DNA from: DATFVA01 sp963774455
GTDB lineage: Bacteria > Bacteroidota > Ignavibacteria > Ignavibacteriales > Ignavibacteriaceae
DNA length: 64,000 nt
Direction: 5' to 3'
NCBI GenBank assembly: GCA_963774455.1
Contig: CAVZFD010000003.1
Coordinates: forward strand, 248,001 to 312,000
Within the stretch, counting starts at the first letter, position 1. Every line of letters starts with the position of its first letter. The notes beneath the pieces were generated by a model. The model saw only the letters and a program-made list of their open reading frames with translations, ran no database searches and had not been told where the DNA came from. This document shows, piece after piece, positions 52,079 to 60,462 of this stretch. The position numbers and the translations under genes are program-made.

Positions 52079-53518
52079 TCACCGGCTTTTAACATTTATT
52101 TCAATCGAAACTTCACCATCCTCCTCAGCGGGAAGCTTATATTTTTGCGGAACAAGAACCTGTGAATTTACGCTTGTCGTTCCATTAATATCACTTAAAT
52201 CTATCGGTTCGGTATAAATAAATTTTGGTAAATGATTTCCTTCCTGGGGTACAATCAACATCATTTTGGGAGGATTTGATGAGACAGAGACTAATTTGAG
52301 ATTACTCGGTAGTTTTCCTGTAGTCTGAACCCTTACAGGCAGAGAAATGATTTTCGTAGGAATTGCATTGACCGTAAATTTTTTTGGTTCTATGTCATAC
52401 AGACGTAATCCTGATGGAAGTTTCAGGTCTTCTTCATTAATCGCAAACTCATTTTTACCTTTTTTCAAATCTCCGAGGTTAAGGGAGACAACAAGATCTG
52501 AAGGGTCCAGCACACGGAAAGCCTGCTCTGAACCTTCAAGTGTTACTTCTGCGTTCGAAGGGACCTGTTGAGCAAGGGTAAAACCGGTGGTCAGGTTTCT
52601 GAATTCGATGGGGACAGTATAATTTCTAAAAATTCTATCCGAATGATAGGCAAGAATAATCCAGGCAAACAACGCAATTAAAACTGAAGCAGCTGCAGTG
52701 ATTATATTTCTCCTATTCCACCATCTGATCTCTGTTTCCTTTGCAGCGGGATAAATTGTATGGTAGAATACCTCGAGCCTGTGCTTTAATTCAACAGTGG
52801 ATTTCAGGATTGTAAGCTGACCGTTTTCCGCTATGCTGATTGTTCCTCTTTCCTCGGAAATAACAATTGTAAGTGCATCACAGCGTTCTGATAACCCGAG
52901 TCCCGCTGCATGCCTTGTACTTCCTTCGCCCAGAGCTTCCAGATTTATGGAAAGAGGAAGGTGAGCACCGAACCTTGAAATCTTGTTACCTTCAATTATA
53001 ATCGCTCCGTCATGACCCGGGGAACTTGTATTAAAGATACTGTAAAGCAGGGGGGAACTTATTCGTCCCTCAAGAGGAATGCCTCCATTCAGGTGTCCCT
53101 CACAAGGTTCTTTTCCCCGAATAGTTATTAAGGCCCCGGTTTTTTTTTCAGCCATTTTCCCAGCAGCTTCTGTAAGAATATCGACCGAAGACGCATACGA
53201 AGATAACCTGGGTTTCCTCGTGAAATTTGTCCAGAACCAGGCCAGATCAATCATGCGGCGGATGTCTGATTGAAATACAATTATTGCAGCAATCAAAATC
53301 ACCACTATAAGGGTCTGGATGAGGATCTCGGTGAGGTATAATTGAAAAAACCTGGCGAGCAGATATATTACTGCAAAAAAGGAGATTGCTACCACAAGCC
53401 GGCGGGAAGCACTTCTCCGAAGCCAGTTAATAAAAATGAAAAGGAAGGCTGATACAATAAGTATGTCAAGAATATCAACTAACCTTATATTTGCTGTAAA
53501 TTCTGAAATCCCATCCAT
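52079..53518 (-). CDS. Diadenylate cyclase (CdaA type) fused to YbbR/CdaR-like domains
   Basis: 479 residues. Three N-terminal membrane helices, then a DisA-N cyclase domain with DGAIIIEG (near 173) and SE-rich motifs. The usual RHR motif reads TRHAAGLGLSE, so the second Arg is Ala. After another membrane helix (about 270-290) there are two YbbR-like repeats (about 300-475). In Firmicutes CdaA and its regulator CdaR (YbbR) are separate neighbouring genes; here they are one chain. It makes c-di-AMP from two ATP and probably links it to envelope or osmotic state. Confidence 0.86.
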   Translation of the reverse strand: MDGISEFTANIRLVDILDILIVSAFLFIFINWLRRSASRRLVVAISFFAVIYLLARFFQLYLTEILIQTLIVVILIAAIIVFQSDIRRMIDLAWFWTNFTRKPRLSSYASSVDILTEAAGKMAEKKTGALITIRGKEPCEGHLNGGIPLEGRISSPLLYSIFNTSSPGHDGAIIIEGNKISRFGAHLPLSINLEALGEGSTRHAAGLGLSERCDALTIVISEERGTISIAENGQLTILKSTVELKHRLEVFYHTIYPAAKETEIRWWNRRNIITAAASVLIALFAWIILAYHSDRIFRNYTVPIEFRNLTTGFTLAQQVPSNAEVTLEGSEQAFRVLDPSDLVVSLNLGDLKKGKNEFAINEEDLKLPSGLRLYDIEPKKFTVNAIPTKIISLPVRVQTTGKLPSNLKLVSVSSNPPKMMLIVPQEGNHLPKFIYTEPIDLSDINGTTSVNSQVLVPQKYKLPAEEDGEVSIEINVKSR

Positions 53519-54089
53519 TTATTTGATTATATCCGTTTCATGTTAAAGGAATTAAGTTTCCGTTATTATTAAGCCTGAATTGTTTTAATTTACTGATTTT
53601 ATTCATAACAGGAATATATTTTATAACTTAACATTTCGCAAATTCCCATGGCCTGGTATTCTGCATCACAAGTGGATTTAGGAACGTTGATGAATATATT
53701 CTTACTATACCTACTATGTCACAAATAATACACTTACCTACGAAATAGTACAATAGTAGAAGTTGCAGAAAGCGATGCGAATCAAAAAAACTATCCAATA
53801 TTGATGCAAGTTTGGAATTATTGCTTCTTGACAATAATTCGGCCCCTTATTATTCAAAAATTCAGCATTCTTAAATAGTTATAATGTGGTTCCGGATCAA
53901 ACAAAGTTACCCGAAATTAAATGGCAGGATGTCATTTTTAGTCCCTTTTCACATGTTTGCTGCTTCTCTCATTAAATCGTGATTATGTTCTCATTTTGGT
54001 TACAGGTTTGCTAAATGACAATTATTATGGAACTTTTATTTTGCAAATTGTGTCCAACGTTTAGATGTTAAACTAAATTGAGGAAAATT
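53519..54089. other. 571-bp gene-free region
   Basis: Between the divergent cyclase and lipoprotein genes. A short minus-strand frame (53628-53834) has no family signature, codon bias or ribosome site and is not called. A TTGACA at 53828-53833 has only a weak -10 match 17 bp later. Nothing else stands out. Confidence 0.5.
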
Positions 54090-54575
54090 ATGAAAACGAT
54101 GATGAATCTTTTTGTGCTTGTTCTGGTTGCTCTTTCCTTCGCGGCCTGCGAAAAAGTAAATAATCCAGTCACACCTGTCTCAACAGACAAATCAATCCAG
54201 ACTTCCAATGCCGTCCGGACTTACAATGGAACTTTCAACATTACCTATAAAGACTATAAAAACTCTTCCCGTACTGTTTCTGCATCGGGCAGTATCAGGT
54301 TTAAATTTAACACTGATGAAACATATTCGTATAGCGCAATTGTCGTAAGTTCTGAGGATAATGAATTTTCTACTTCATTGCATGATAAAGGAACTTATAC
54401 CTTGAAAGAGAACCAGATACAAATGATTGACGATGCAGCCAAATTGATGAATCCTATTTGGCAGCCTAGTATGTACTTATCCGGAACCTATTCCTACAGA
54501 AGAGGGGACAGCGAGATCATAATTGAAGGTTCGGGAGATTACGGAACTATAAGTATTATCCTGGAAAACCAATAA
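54090..54575 (+). CDS. Predicted lipoprotein, unknown function
   Basis: 161 residues from the ATG at 54090, preferred over a TTG at 54078 because GAGG stands just upstream. A type II signal peptide with lipobox LSFAAC places the acylated Cys at residue 20. The rest is beta-rich with NGTFNITYKDYKNSSRTVSASG-like strands, resembling lipocalin-like envelope proteins of the Bacteroidota, but no family can be assigned. A strong terminator follows. Monocistronic. Confidence 0.75.
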   Translation: MKTMMNLFVLVLVALSFAACEKVNNPVTPVSTDKSIQTSNAVRTYNGTFNITYKDYKNSSRTVSASGSIRFKFNTDETYSYSAIVVSSEDNEFSTSLHDKGTYTLKENQIQMIDDAAKLMNPIWQPSMYLSGTYSYRRGDSEIIIEGSGDYGTISIILENQ

Positions 54576-54597
54576 TATTATATTTTTATTCATGAAT

Positions 54598-54631
54598 GGC
54601 TGTCTCTTAATTTTGAGACAGCCTTTTTTTT
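54598..54631 (+). terminator. Rho-independent terminator after the lipoprotein gene
   Basis: GGCTGTCTC pairs perfectly with GAGACAGCC over an 8-nt loop and is followed by eight T (or seven plus a read-through T). Confidence 0.92.
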
Positions 54632-54886
54632 GTGATGAGAATCCTGTTTTTACTGTGAAATTTGAGGGTGACACCAGGATCGGACATCTGAAAATCGTAT
54701 TATATTAACAATGTTAATAATTAGTATTACCTCAGGTCTGCTTTTAGCGGGCATTTTTATTAAGGGGAATCCTACTTACACGTAATAATTCCGTTCTTAG
54801 CTAAAGATTTGTTATTTTAAAGATCACAATTTTCAGTACAATGTACTGATTAAGAAAATGTTCTCAGAAATAATGGAGATTCCTTT
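54632..54886. promoter_or_regulatory. Regulatory region of the cyclic-DPG synthetase gene with two palindromes
   Basis: Two dyads: TATTAAC-AAT-GTTAATA (54703-54719) and the perfect 8+1+8 TCAGTACA-A-TGTACTGA (54833-54849), the second ending 37 bp before the ATG, a typical repressor position. GGAG lies just before the start codon. A specific regulator cannot be named. Confidence 0.5.
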
Positions 54887-56206
54887 ATGCCACGTAAAAA
54901 CGTTCTGATTATGGGCGCAGCCGGGCGCGATTTTCACAATTTTAATGTTTATTTCCGCGATAATAATGATTATAATGTAGTTGCCTTCACTGCAACCCAG
55001 ATACCCAATATAGAAGGCAGAACTTACCCAAAAGAGCTTGCGGGTAAGCTTTATCCTGATGGTATTCGGATCTATGAAGAATCCAAACTGGTTGACCTGA
55101 TAAAAAAAATGAAAGTTAATGAGGTTGTTTTCTCATATTCTGATATCCCTTTTAATTATGTGATGACCAAAGCATCAATTGTAAATGCTGCCGGAGCTTC
55201 TTTCCGCCTTATGGGCGCTGCCGAAACAGAAGTCAAAAGTACCAAACCCTTGATTGCTGTTCTGGCTGTACGAACCGGAGCAGGCAAATCCCAGACCTCC
55301 AGAAGAATTGCTGAACTTCTTCGTAAGGCGGGAAAAAAGGTGGTTTCAATTCGCCATCCAATGCCTTATGGTGATCTTGTTAAACAGAAAGTACAAAGAT
55401 TCGGTACGATTGAAGATTTAAAGAAACATGATTGTACGATCGAGGAGATTGAAGAGTATGAACCGCATATTGCAAACGGAGGAATCATCTATGCTGGTGT
55501 TGATTATGAAGCTATACTTCGTGAGGCAGAAAAAGAAGCTGACATAATTCTCTGGGACGGCGGCAATAATGATATGTCTTTTTATAAAGCCGACCTTACA
55601 TTTACAGTTGTTGATCCCCACAGACCCGGTCATGAACTTACCTATTATCCGGGTAATACAAGCCTGAGGATGGCAGATGTAGCGATTATAAATAAAGTTG
55701 ACACAGCAGAACCGGGAAATGTAGAAAAGGTTAGAGAAAATATTAAAAATGTGAATCCTAATGCCAAAATAATTGAAGCTTCATCTCCGGTAACAGCACA
55801 AAATCCTGAGTTGATTAAAGGCAAGAGAGTGCTTGTGGTTGAAGATGGTCCAACACTGACTCATGGCGAGATGAAATATGGAGCCGGCACAATCGCCGCA
55901 AGACAGAACGGCGCTGCAGAGATTGTAGATCCCAGACCCTTCACTGTTAAATCTATTACAGCTACTTATAAGAAATATCCGAATATAGGCATCCTGCTTC
56001 CGGCTATGGGTTATGGAGATGCGCAAGTTAAAGACCTTGAGGAAACTATAAATAAAACTGACTGTGAATCTGTAATCATCGGAACCCCGATTGACCTTGG
56101 AAGACTGCTTAAAATAAATAAGCCTTCCACAAGGGTTATTTATGAACTCGGTGATCAGGCTACCGAAGAAGTGAAAAAAGTGCTGAAAGAAAAAGGAATG
56201 TTATAA
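54887..56206 (+). CDS. Cyclic 2,3-diphosphoglycerate synthetase family P-loop protein
   Basis: 439 residues. N-terminal Rossmann-like part (LIMGAAGRDFHNFN) followed by a P-loop (AVRTGAGKSQTSRR near 128), WDGGNNDMSFYK and the DPHRPGHELTYYPG motif characteristic of the family annotated as cyclic 2,3-diphosphoglycerate synthetase, then a GTPase-like NKVD (IINKVDTAE). In methanogens the enzyme makes a thermoprotectant; in bacteria the reaction has rarely been tested. Monogenic, with palindromes upstream and a terminator downstream. Confidence 0.82.
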   Translation: MPRKNVLIMGAAGRDFHNFNVYFRDNNDYNVVAFTATQIPNIEGRTYPKELAGKLYPDGIRIYEESKLVDLIKKMKVNEVVFSYSDIPFNYVMTKASIVNAAGASFRLMGAAETEVKSTKPLIAVLAVRTGAGKSQTSRRIAELLRKAGKKVVSIRHPMPYGDLVKQKVQRFGTIEDLKKHDCTIEEIEEYEPHIANGGIIYAGVDYEAILREAEKEADIILWDGGNNDMSFYKADLTFTVVDPHRPGHELTYYPGNTSLRMADVAIINKVDTAEPGNVEKVRENIKNVNPNAKIIEASSPVTAQNPELIKGKRVLVVEDGPTLTHGEMKYGAGTIAARQNGAAEIVDPRPFTVKSITATYKKYPNIGILLPAMGYGDAQVKDLEETINKTDCESVIIGTPIDLGRLLKINKPSTRVIYELGDQATEEVKKVLKEKGML

Positions 56207-56230
56207 TCTTCTCTTTATGTTTATTCATGA

Positions 56231-56262
56231 AACCCGTATAAGTAATTATACGGGTTTTTATT
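56231..56262. terminator. Terminator between convergent genes
   Basis: AACCCGTATA and TATACGGGTT form a 10-bp stem with a 6-nt loop, followed by TTTATTTT on the plus strand. It ends the cyclic-DPG synthetase transcript; an A-rich left flank is limited, so it works mainly on the plus strand. Confidence 0.85.
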
Positions 56263-56274
56263 TTAAATGAAATT

Positions 56275-59200
56275 TTACAATTCCTTAAGATCTATACTCG
56301 CAACATCCTCATACGTTATCGAACAAAGATCCAGGGTATCTGGGTTATAAAGAGTAAGAATTCTCTCTTCCTGGTTGCTTATGGCTTTATAGAGAATATT
56401 CCTGACCATTCTGGCGTTTCCAAAACTCTTATCCCTCTTTCCATAAAACTCCGTAAAGATGTCGAGTAGTAACTGCCAGGCTCCTTCATCAGGTTTATAA
56501 CCATTCCGGCCTGTTATCGCTAATGCTATTTCAAGCAGCTGCCGCGGGGTATAATCATCAAAATTATAATAATTTGTAAATCTTGATTTCATTCCAGGAT
56601 TTGATCCAATAAACTCTTTCATTTCTTTTGTGTAGCCTGCAACTATAACAACAAATTTTCCCTGATGATCTTCCATTCTTTTTATTATGGTATCAATTGC
56701 CTCAAATCCGAAATCGTTAATTCCGCGGGCAAGTGAATATGCCTCATCTATAAACAGGGTCCCTCCAAGGGCACGCTGAATTACTGCATCTGTTTTAATA
56801 GCTGTCTGTCCTTGATATCCGGCAACAAGTCCTGACCGGTCAACTTCAATAAGGTGACCTTTTTCAATAATTCCCATCTCCTTATAGATTTTGCTTAACA
56901 ACCTTGCAATAGTGGTTTTACCAGTACCCGGATTTCCTGTAAAAACTGAATGGAGATTTTTTGGGATAACCTTAAGTCCCTTTTCCTCCCTCAATTTTGC
57001 AACCTTCAAACTACTGACTAGCCTATGCACAGAATTCTTCACCGAATCCAGTCCGGCCAGTTCTGAGAGTTCAGTCAGGTATTCATCAAGCAGCTGAGTA
57101 TCACCTTGAATCCTGGGAGCTGTTTTTACCCTGGTCTGAAGAGTAACCGAAGCAGTATCATCTACGGAGATTTCTTTAAGTCTTATTTCCGTCCTCTCTT
57201 CGGGAGGAATATCGGCAACCCTTAACAAATGATTTTTCAAAATAGTGTCAACAAGATCCCTCACCACGCGAGCGTTGCCGAAATTATTATCTCTTTCCCT
57301 GAATATTCTGTTATAGAATTTCAACAGATTTTCAGCCGCTTCTTCTGTGATAATATGACTTTTCTGTTTCAGCAGGCTAATGGTGATTTCAAGGAGTTCT
57401 TCAGGTGAAAAGTCATCGAAAATAATTTTCTTAGTGAACCTTGACTGCAGTCCCGGATTACTTTCAAGGAAAGAATTCATTTGATCTGTATAGCCTGCTG
57501 CTATAACCAGGAATTTTCCGCGGTCATCCTCCATTCTTTTCAGGAGAGTCTCAATCGCTTCATTTCCGAAGTCGCCCGCAGGAGCGGAACTCTTTCTGTT
57601 TAAACTATAAGCTTCATCAATAAACAAGGTCCCGCCGGCTGATTTATTTATCATTTCTGCGGTTTTTTGTGCTGTCTGACCTACATAAACTCCAACCAGA
57701 CCCTGACGGTCTGTTTCAATAAGATGACCTTTAGGAAGTATTCCAAGTGCACAGTAAATCTGGCTGAAAAGCCGTGCTACCGTGGTTTTGCCAGTTCCCG
57801 GGTTACCCAGAAAAACGAAATGGGACTGAAATTTACTTATTGGACTATCGCCCTGTTCTATGAAGAATCTTGCCAGCTTTACCAGTTCATTAACTTCTTT
57901 TTTAACAGAATCAAGCCCGGTCAGCCTGTTTAATTCTTCGAGAGATTTACTGAGCAATTCTTCATCAATGCCCGGGGAGTAGCTTTCCGTTTTTTTACTA
58001 TTCAAAACAGCGGCAGCATCATCCGGATAGATTGTGCACATTGCTTCACGCGTTCTTCCATAGGTTGGAATTTTCAGGTATCTCTTCCCGAGTTGTATCT
58101 TTATTTCATTGAAATAATTTTTTACCAGCCTGGCATTTCCGAAAGTTTCATCACGTTTCCTGTAAAGCTCAATGAACTCTTTTTTAATCAGGTCCTCTGC
58201 CTCTTTTGCAATAATGTATTCTTCGTTTCCTGCTGCAGTCCTGAATACTTCAGTCAATTCATCAGGTTTTAAATCCTCAAAATTGAAGATATGATTAAAT
58301 CCTGATTTGATCCCGGGATATGAATTCAGAAAACCATTCATGCCTTTTGGATATCCCGAAGCTATAACAACAAAATCTAATGTCTGATCATCCATCCTTT
58401 TCAGGAGAACTTCAACAACTTCTTTTCCAAAATCTTCCTTTTCCTCACGAATTAAAGTATGTGCATCTTCAATAAATAAAATTCCTCCCCTGGCCTTTTC
58501 AATGATCTGAATCGTCTTCTGTGCTGTTTCGCCAACGTATTGCCCTACAAGATCAGCTCTGTCAACCTGAATCAGGTGGCCGGAGGAGAGTATGTTCATC
58601 TCTTTGAAAATCTTGCCCAGCTGTCGTGCAACAAAGGTTTTACCTGTACCCGGACTCCCTGAAAAAATACAATTTATCGAGAACGGTTCCGTGTTATTTA
58701 GTCCCGATTTTTTTCTTTCATTAATGAAATCAAGGTAATTGATAAAATCCCTGAGTGAAGTTTTTACTTCCTTTATACCGGCTAATTTATTTATCTCTTC
58801 AAACAGACTTTCTATTGTATCAGACTTTCCTGAAAGTGCAGAGAATTTGTTGAAGTTTTCAGGGCGTGAGGTGAATTTTGTATTGGCTGCACCTACCCCT
58901 AAAGAGTCCGTCTCTTCCTTCTCAAAATTAATAATCTGTATACCGCCGATGAGGAAATATCTTGTGCATATTTTTTTTTCTTCGAGGTAAATATCAACCT
59001 GTCCCTGACCTTGAATCCAGAACCCATCCGAACTAGTTCCCCAGTTCTGTACGAACTCAATCGTTTTCCAATCTTTCTCCAGGCTGAGAATAAATCTGTT
59101 TCTGCCAACCTCAGTGTTATTAAGGTACCATACCGCCATTCCATCTATATCAATAGTCCTTTTCTTATAGAAAGGATTACCGATAACAACCTCAACTCCA

Positions 59201-60132
59201 ATGTATTTTATGTTTTCTTCATTAAACTGCAGCAGGTAGAGCCTTTTACCGCTATTCGAGTGATCCAGGAAGTTATAAGTCTTTGCCGTATACACTTTAT
59301 AAATACCAGCGGGATAAAGCACGATTTCAGTCTGGCCCATTAATTCCTTTATTTCCACAGGGGATATGATTTTACCTTCAGAATTGCTCTTCAATAATTT
59401 ATCATATATCCGGTTGAAATCTGCGTCATCTATATAAAAATCCCTGACCATTTCGGCTTTTGCGAGTGCTTCTTTCAATCTGAACATATGAAAAAAGGAA
59501 TCGAGTTCAAGAAACAAGGCGACCCTGTGAATGTCCTTTAGCACGACGGATTTTTGTATCTGCTGTGCTGTAAAAAGCGAAAACCAGAATTCTTTATAAC
59601 GCAAAGCCTCCTCAGCAGTATCCAATAATGATTTTTCGACCTGTCTCATATCCCTGTTTTCCTCCGCCAGACGGAGCAAAGAAAGTAGATAGGTAAAAGA
59701 GTCTTTAAGTTCAGGATTTGATTTTAACTCAGCCGTAAGTATTTCAGCTGCCTCATCGAATTTCCCAAGCGCTGCTAACACCCTTGCCTTACTTTTTAAT
59801 GCAAGTCCCGGCAGAGGAGTGCGATTGTTTATGACATAATTAAGCTCTGATAAAGCCCCTTCAAAAAGACTCATTCTTGTTAAAAGATACCCCCGGTATG
59901 TTCTTACTGTGATATCATTGTTTGAGAGTTTGACAGATAAGTTCGCGAGTTCAAGAGCGTCCTCAGAATTCCCATTTTCCATCAATGCCCAGGCAAGGCA
60001 TATTGAGGATTTGTGATCTTCCGGAAATTCTTCATACACTCTTTTAGCTGAAGTAAGGGCCATCCGGTAACGTCCCTGTTCAAGGTGTTCAAAGGTTTCG
60101 TCAATAAGTTCTGTAAATTCCTCAGCGGTCAA
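56275..60132 (-). CDS. TPR protein with three CbbX/SpoVK-type AAA+ domains
   Basis: 1285 residues, no signal or membrane segment. TPR-like helices (about 1-250), a beta-rich linker domain (about 255-430) and three AAA+ modules with Walker A near 490 (GSPGTGKT), 773 (GNPGTGKTT) and 1064 (GNPGTGKTT). Modules 2 and 3 keep Walker B (LFIDEAYSL) and the arginine finger (SRF). Module 1 reads LFIEDAHTL and SGF, so its catalytic Glu and Arg finger are lost. The family includes CbbX, SpoVK and the EccA component of ESX secretion. TTG start behind GGAG. Probably a remodelling ATPase whose first ring is regulatory; client unknown. Confidence 0.8.
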   Translation of the reverse strand: MTAEEFTELIDETFEHLEQGRYRMALTSAKRVYEEFPEDHKSSICLAWALMENGNSEDALELANLSVKLSNNDITVRTYRGYLLTRMSLFEGALSELNYVINNRTPLPGLALKSKARVLAALGKFDEAAEILTAELKSNPELKDSFTYLLSLLRLAEENRDMRQVEKSLLDTAEEALRYKEFWFSLFTAQQIQKSVVLKDIHRVALFLELDSFFHMFRLKEALAKAEMVRDFYIDDADFNRIYDKLLKSNSEGKIISPVEIKELMGQTEIVLYPAGIYKVYTAKTYNFLDHSNSGKRLYLLQFNEENIKYIGVEVVIGNPFYKKRTIDIDGMAVWYLNNTEVGRNRFILSLEKDWKTIEFVQNWGTSSDGFWIQGQGQVDIYLEEKKICTRYFLIGGIQIINFEKEETDSLGVGAANTKFTSRPENFNKFSALSGKSDTIESLFEEINKLAGIKEVKTSLRDFINYLDFINERKKSGLNNTEPFSINCIFSGSPGTGKTFVARQLGKIFKEMNILSSGHLIQVDRADLVGQYVGETAQKTIQIIEKARGGILFIEDAHTLIREEKEDFGKEVVEVLLKRMDDQTLDFVVIASGYPKGMNGFLNSYPGIKSGFNHIFNFEDLKPDELTEVFRTAAGNEEYIIAKEAEDLIKKEFIELYRKRDETFGNARLVKNYFNEIKIQLGKRYLKIPTYGRTREAMCTIYPDDAAAVLNSKKTESYSPGIDEELLSKSLEELNRLTGLDSVKKEVNELVKLARFFIEQGDSPISKFQSHFVFLGNPGTGKTTVARLFSQIYCALGILPKGHLIETDRQGLVGVYVGQTAQKTAEMINKSAGGTLFIDEAYSLNRKSSAPAGDFGNEAIETLLKRMEDDRGKFLVIAAGYTDQMNSFLESNPGLQSRFTKKIIFDDFSPEELLEITISLLKQKSHIITEEAAENLLKFYNRIFRERDNNFGNARVVRDLVDTILKNHLLRVADIPPEERTEIRLKEISVDDTASVTLQTRVKTAPRIQGDTQLLDEYLTELSELAGLDSVKNSVHRLVSSLKVAKLREEKGLKVIPKNLHSVFTGNPGTGKTTIARLLSKIYKEMGIIEKGHLIEVDRSGLVAGYQGQTAIKTDAVIQRALGGTLFIDEAYSLARGINDFGFEAIDTIIKRMEDHQGKFVVIVAGYTKEMKEFIGSNPGMKSRFTNYYNFDDYTPRQLLEIALAITGRNGYKPDEGAWQLLLDIFTEFYGKRDKSFGNARMVRNILYKAISNQEERILTLYNPDTLDLCSITYEDVASIDLKEL

Positions 60133-60249
60133 TCAATTATCTCCGGTATTTTCTATCATTTTCCTGGGAAGAAATATATAAATTATTAAGCCCTGAAGGA
60201 AGATATTTTTCAAACAGACTTATTATAAGATTTCAATCAGATTTAAAAT

Positions 60250-60329
60250 AAAAAACCCGATGACGGGGGTGTCATCGGGCAGGATTCTTTTGTCCATCAC
60301 GAGGCAGGGGTAAACCTCTGTGAACGAAC
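60250..60329 (-). ncRNA. Candidate small RNA (about 80 nt) ending in an intrinsic terminator
   Basis: The 3' end is a 9-bp GC-rich stem (CCCGATGAC/GTCATCGGG, 60256-60279, 6-nt loop) followed by six T on the minus strand. Upstream, TTTG-N19-TATGTTTG (60365-60335) fits the TTTG/TAnnTTTG promoter described for Bacteroidota. The groEL terminator already lies 140 bp before, so this second terminator has no other obvious transcript to end. No known RNA family was recognised (not tRNA, SRP, 6S or tmRNA 3' end). A back-up groEL terminator is the alternative. Confidence 0.35.
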
Positions 60330-60334
60330 CCATT

Positions 60335-60365
60335 CAAACATATTGCTTTTTATATTAAAATCAAA
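60335..60365 (-). promoter_or_regulatory. Promoter-like TTTG-N19-TATGTTTG upstream of the candidate small RNA
   Basis: On the minus strand TTTG (60365-60362) and TATGTTTG (60342-60335) are spaced by exactly 19 bases, as in Bacteroidota housekeeping promoters. The groES promoter of this genome is instead a classical -35/-10, so the match could be chance in AT-rich DNA. Confidence 0.3.
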
Positions 60366-60416
60366 CGTAGTTTGAAGTAACTTTTAAATTATTTTCCAGA
60401 AAATTTGCAGAATTAT

Positions 60417-60447
60417 AAAAAAGGACGAAGAAATATATTCTCCGTCC
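60417..60447 (-). terminator. groESL operon terminator
   Basis: On the minus strand a hairpin (60447-60423; GGACG/CGTCC ends, one internal mismatch, AT-rich top) is followed by six T (60422-60417), 16 bp after the groEL stop codon. Confidence 0.8.
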
Positions 60448-60462
60448 CATTTTACGTATTTT

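Larger units (their letters stand above)
60133..60462. other. 330-bp region between groEL and the triple-AAA gene
   Basis: Contains, in minus-strand order, the groEL terminator (60417-60447), a promoter-like pair (60335-60365), a possible 80-nt small RNA ending in a perfect terminator hairpin (60250-60279), and the leader of the AAA gene with GGAG near 60143. Confidence 0.6.

Noticed and set aside
53628..53834. 68-codon minus-strand frame in the gap before the lipoprotein gene
   Set aside because: No domain, no ribosome site, composition like intergenic DNA.
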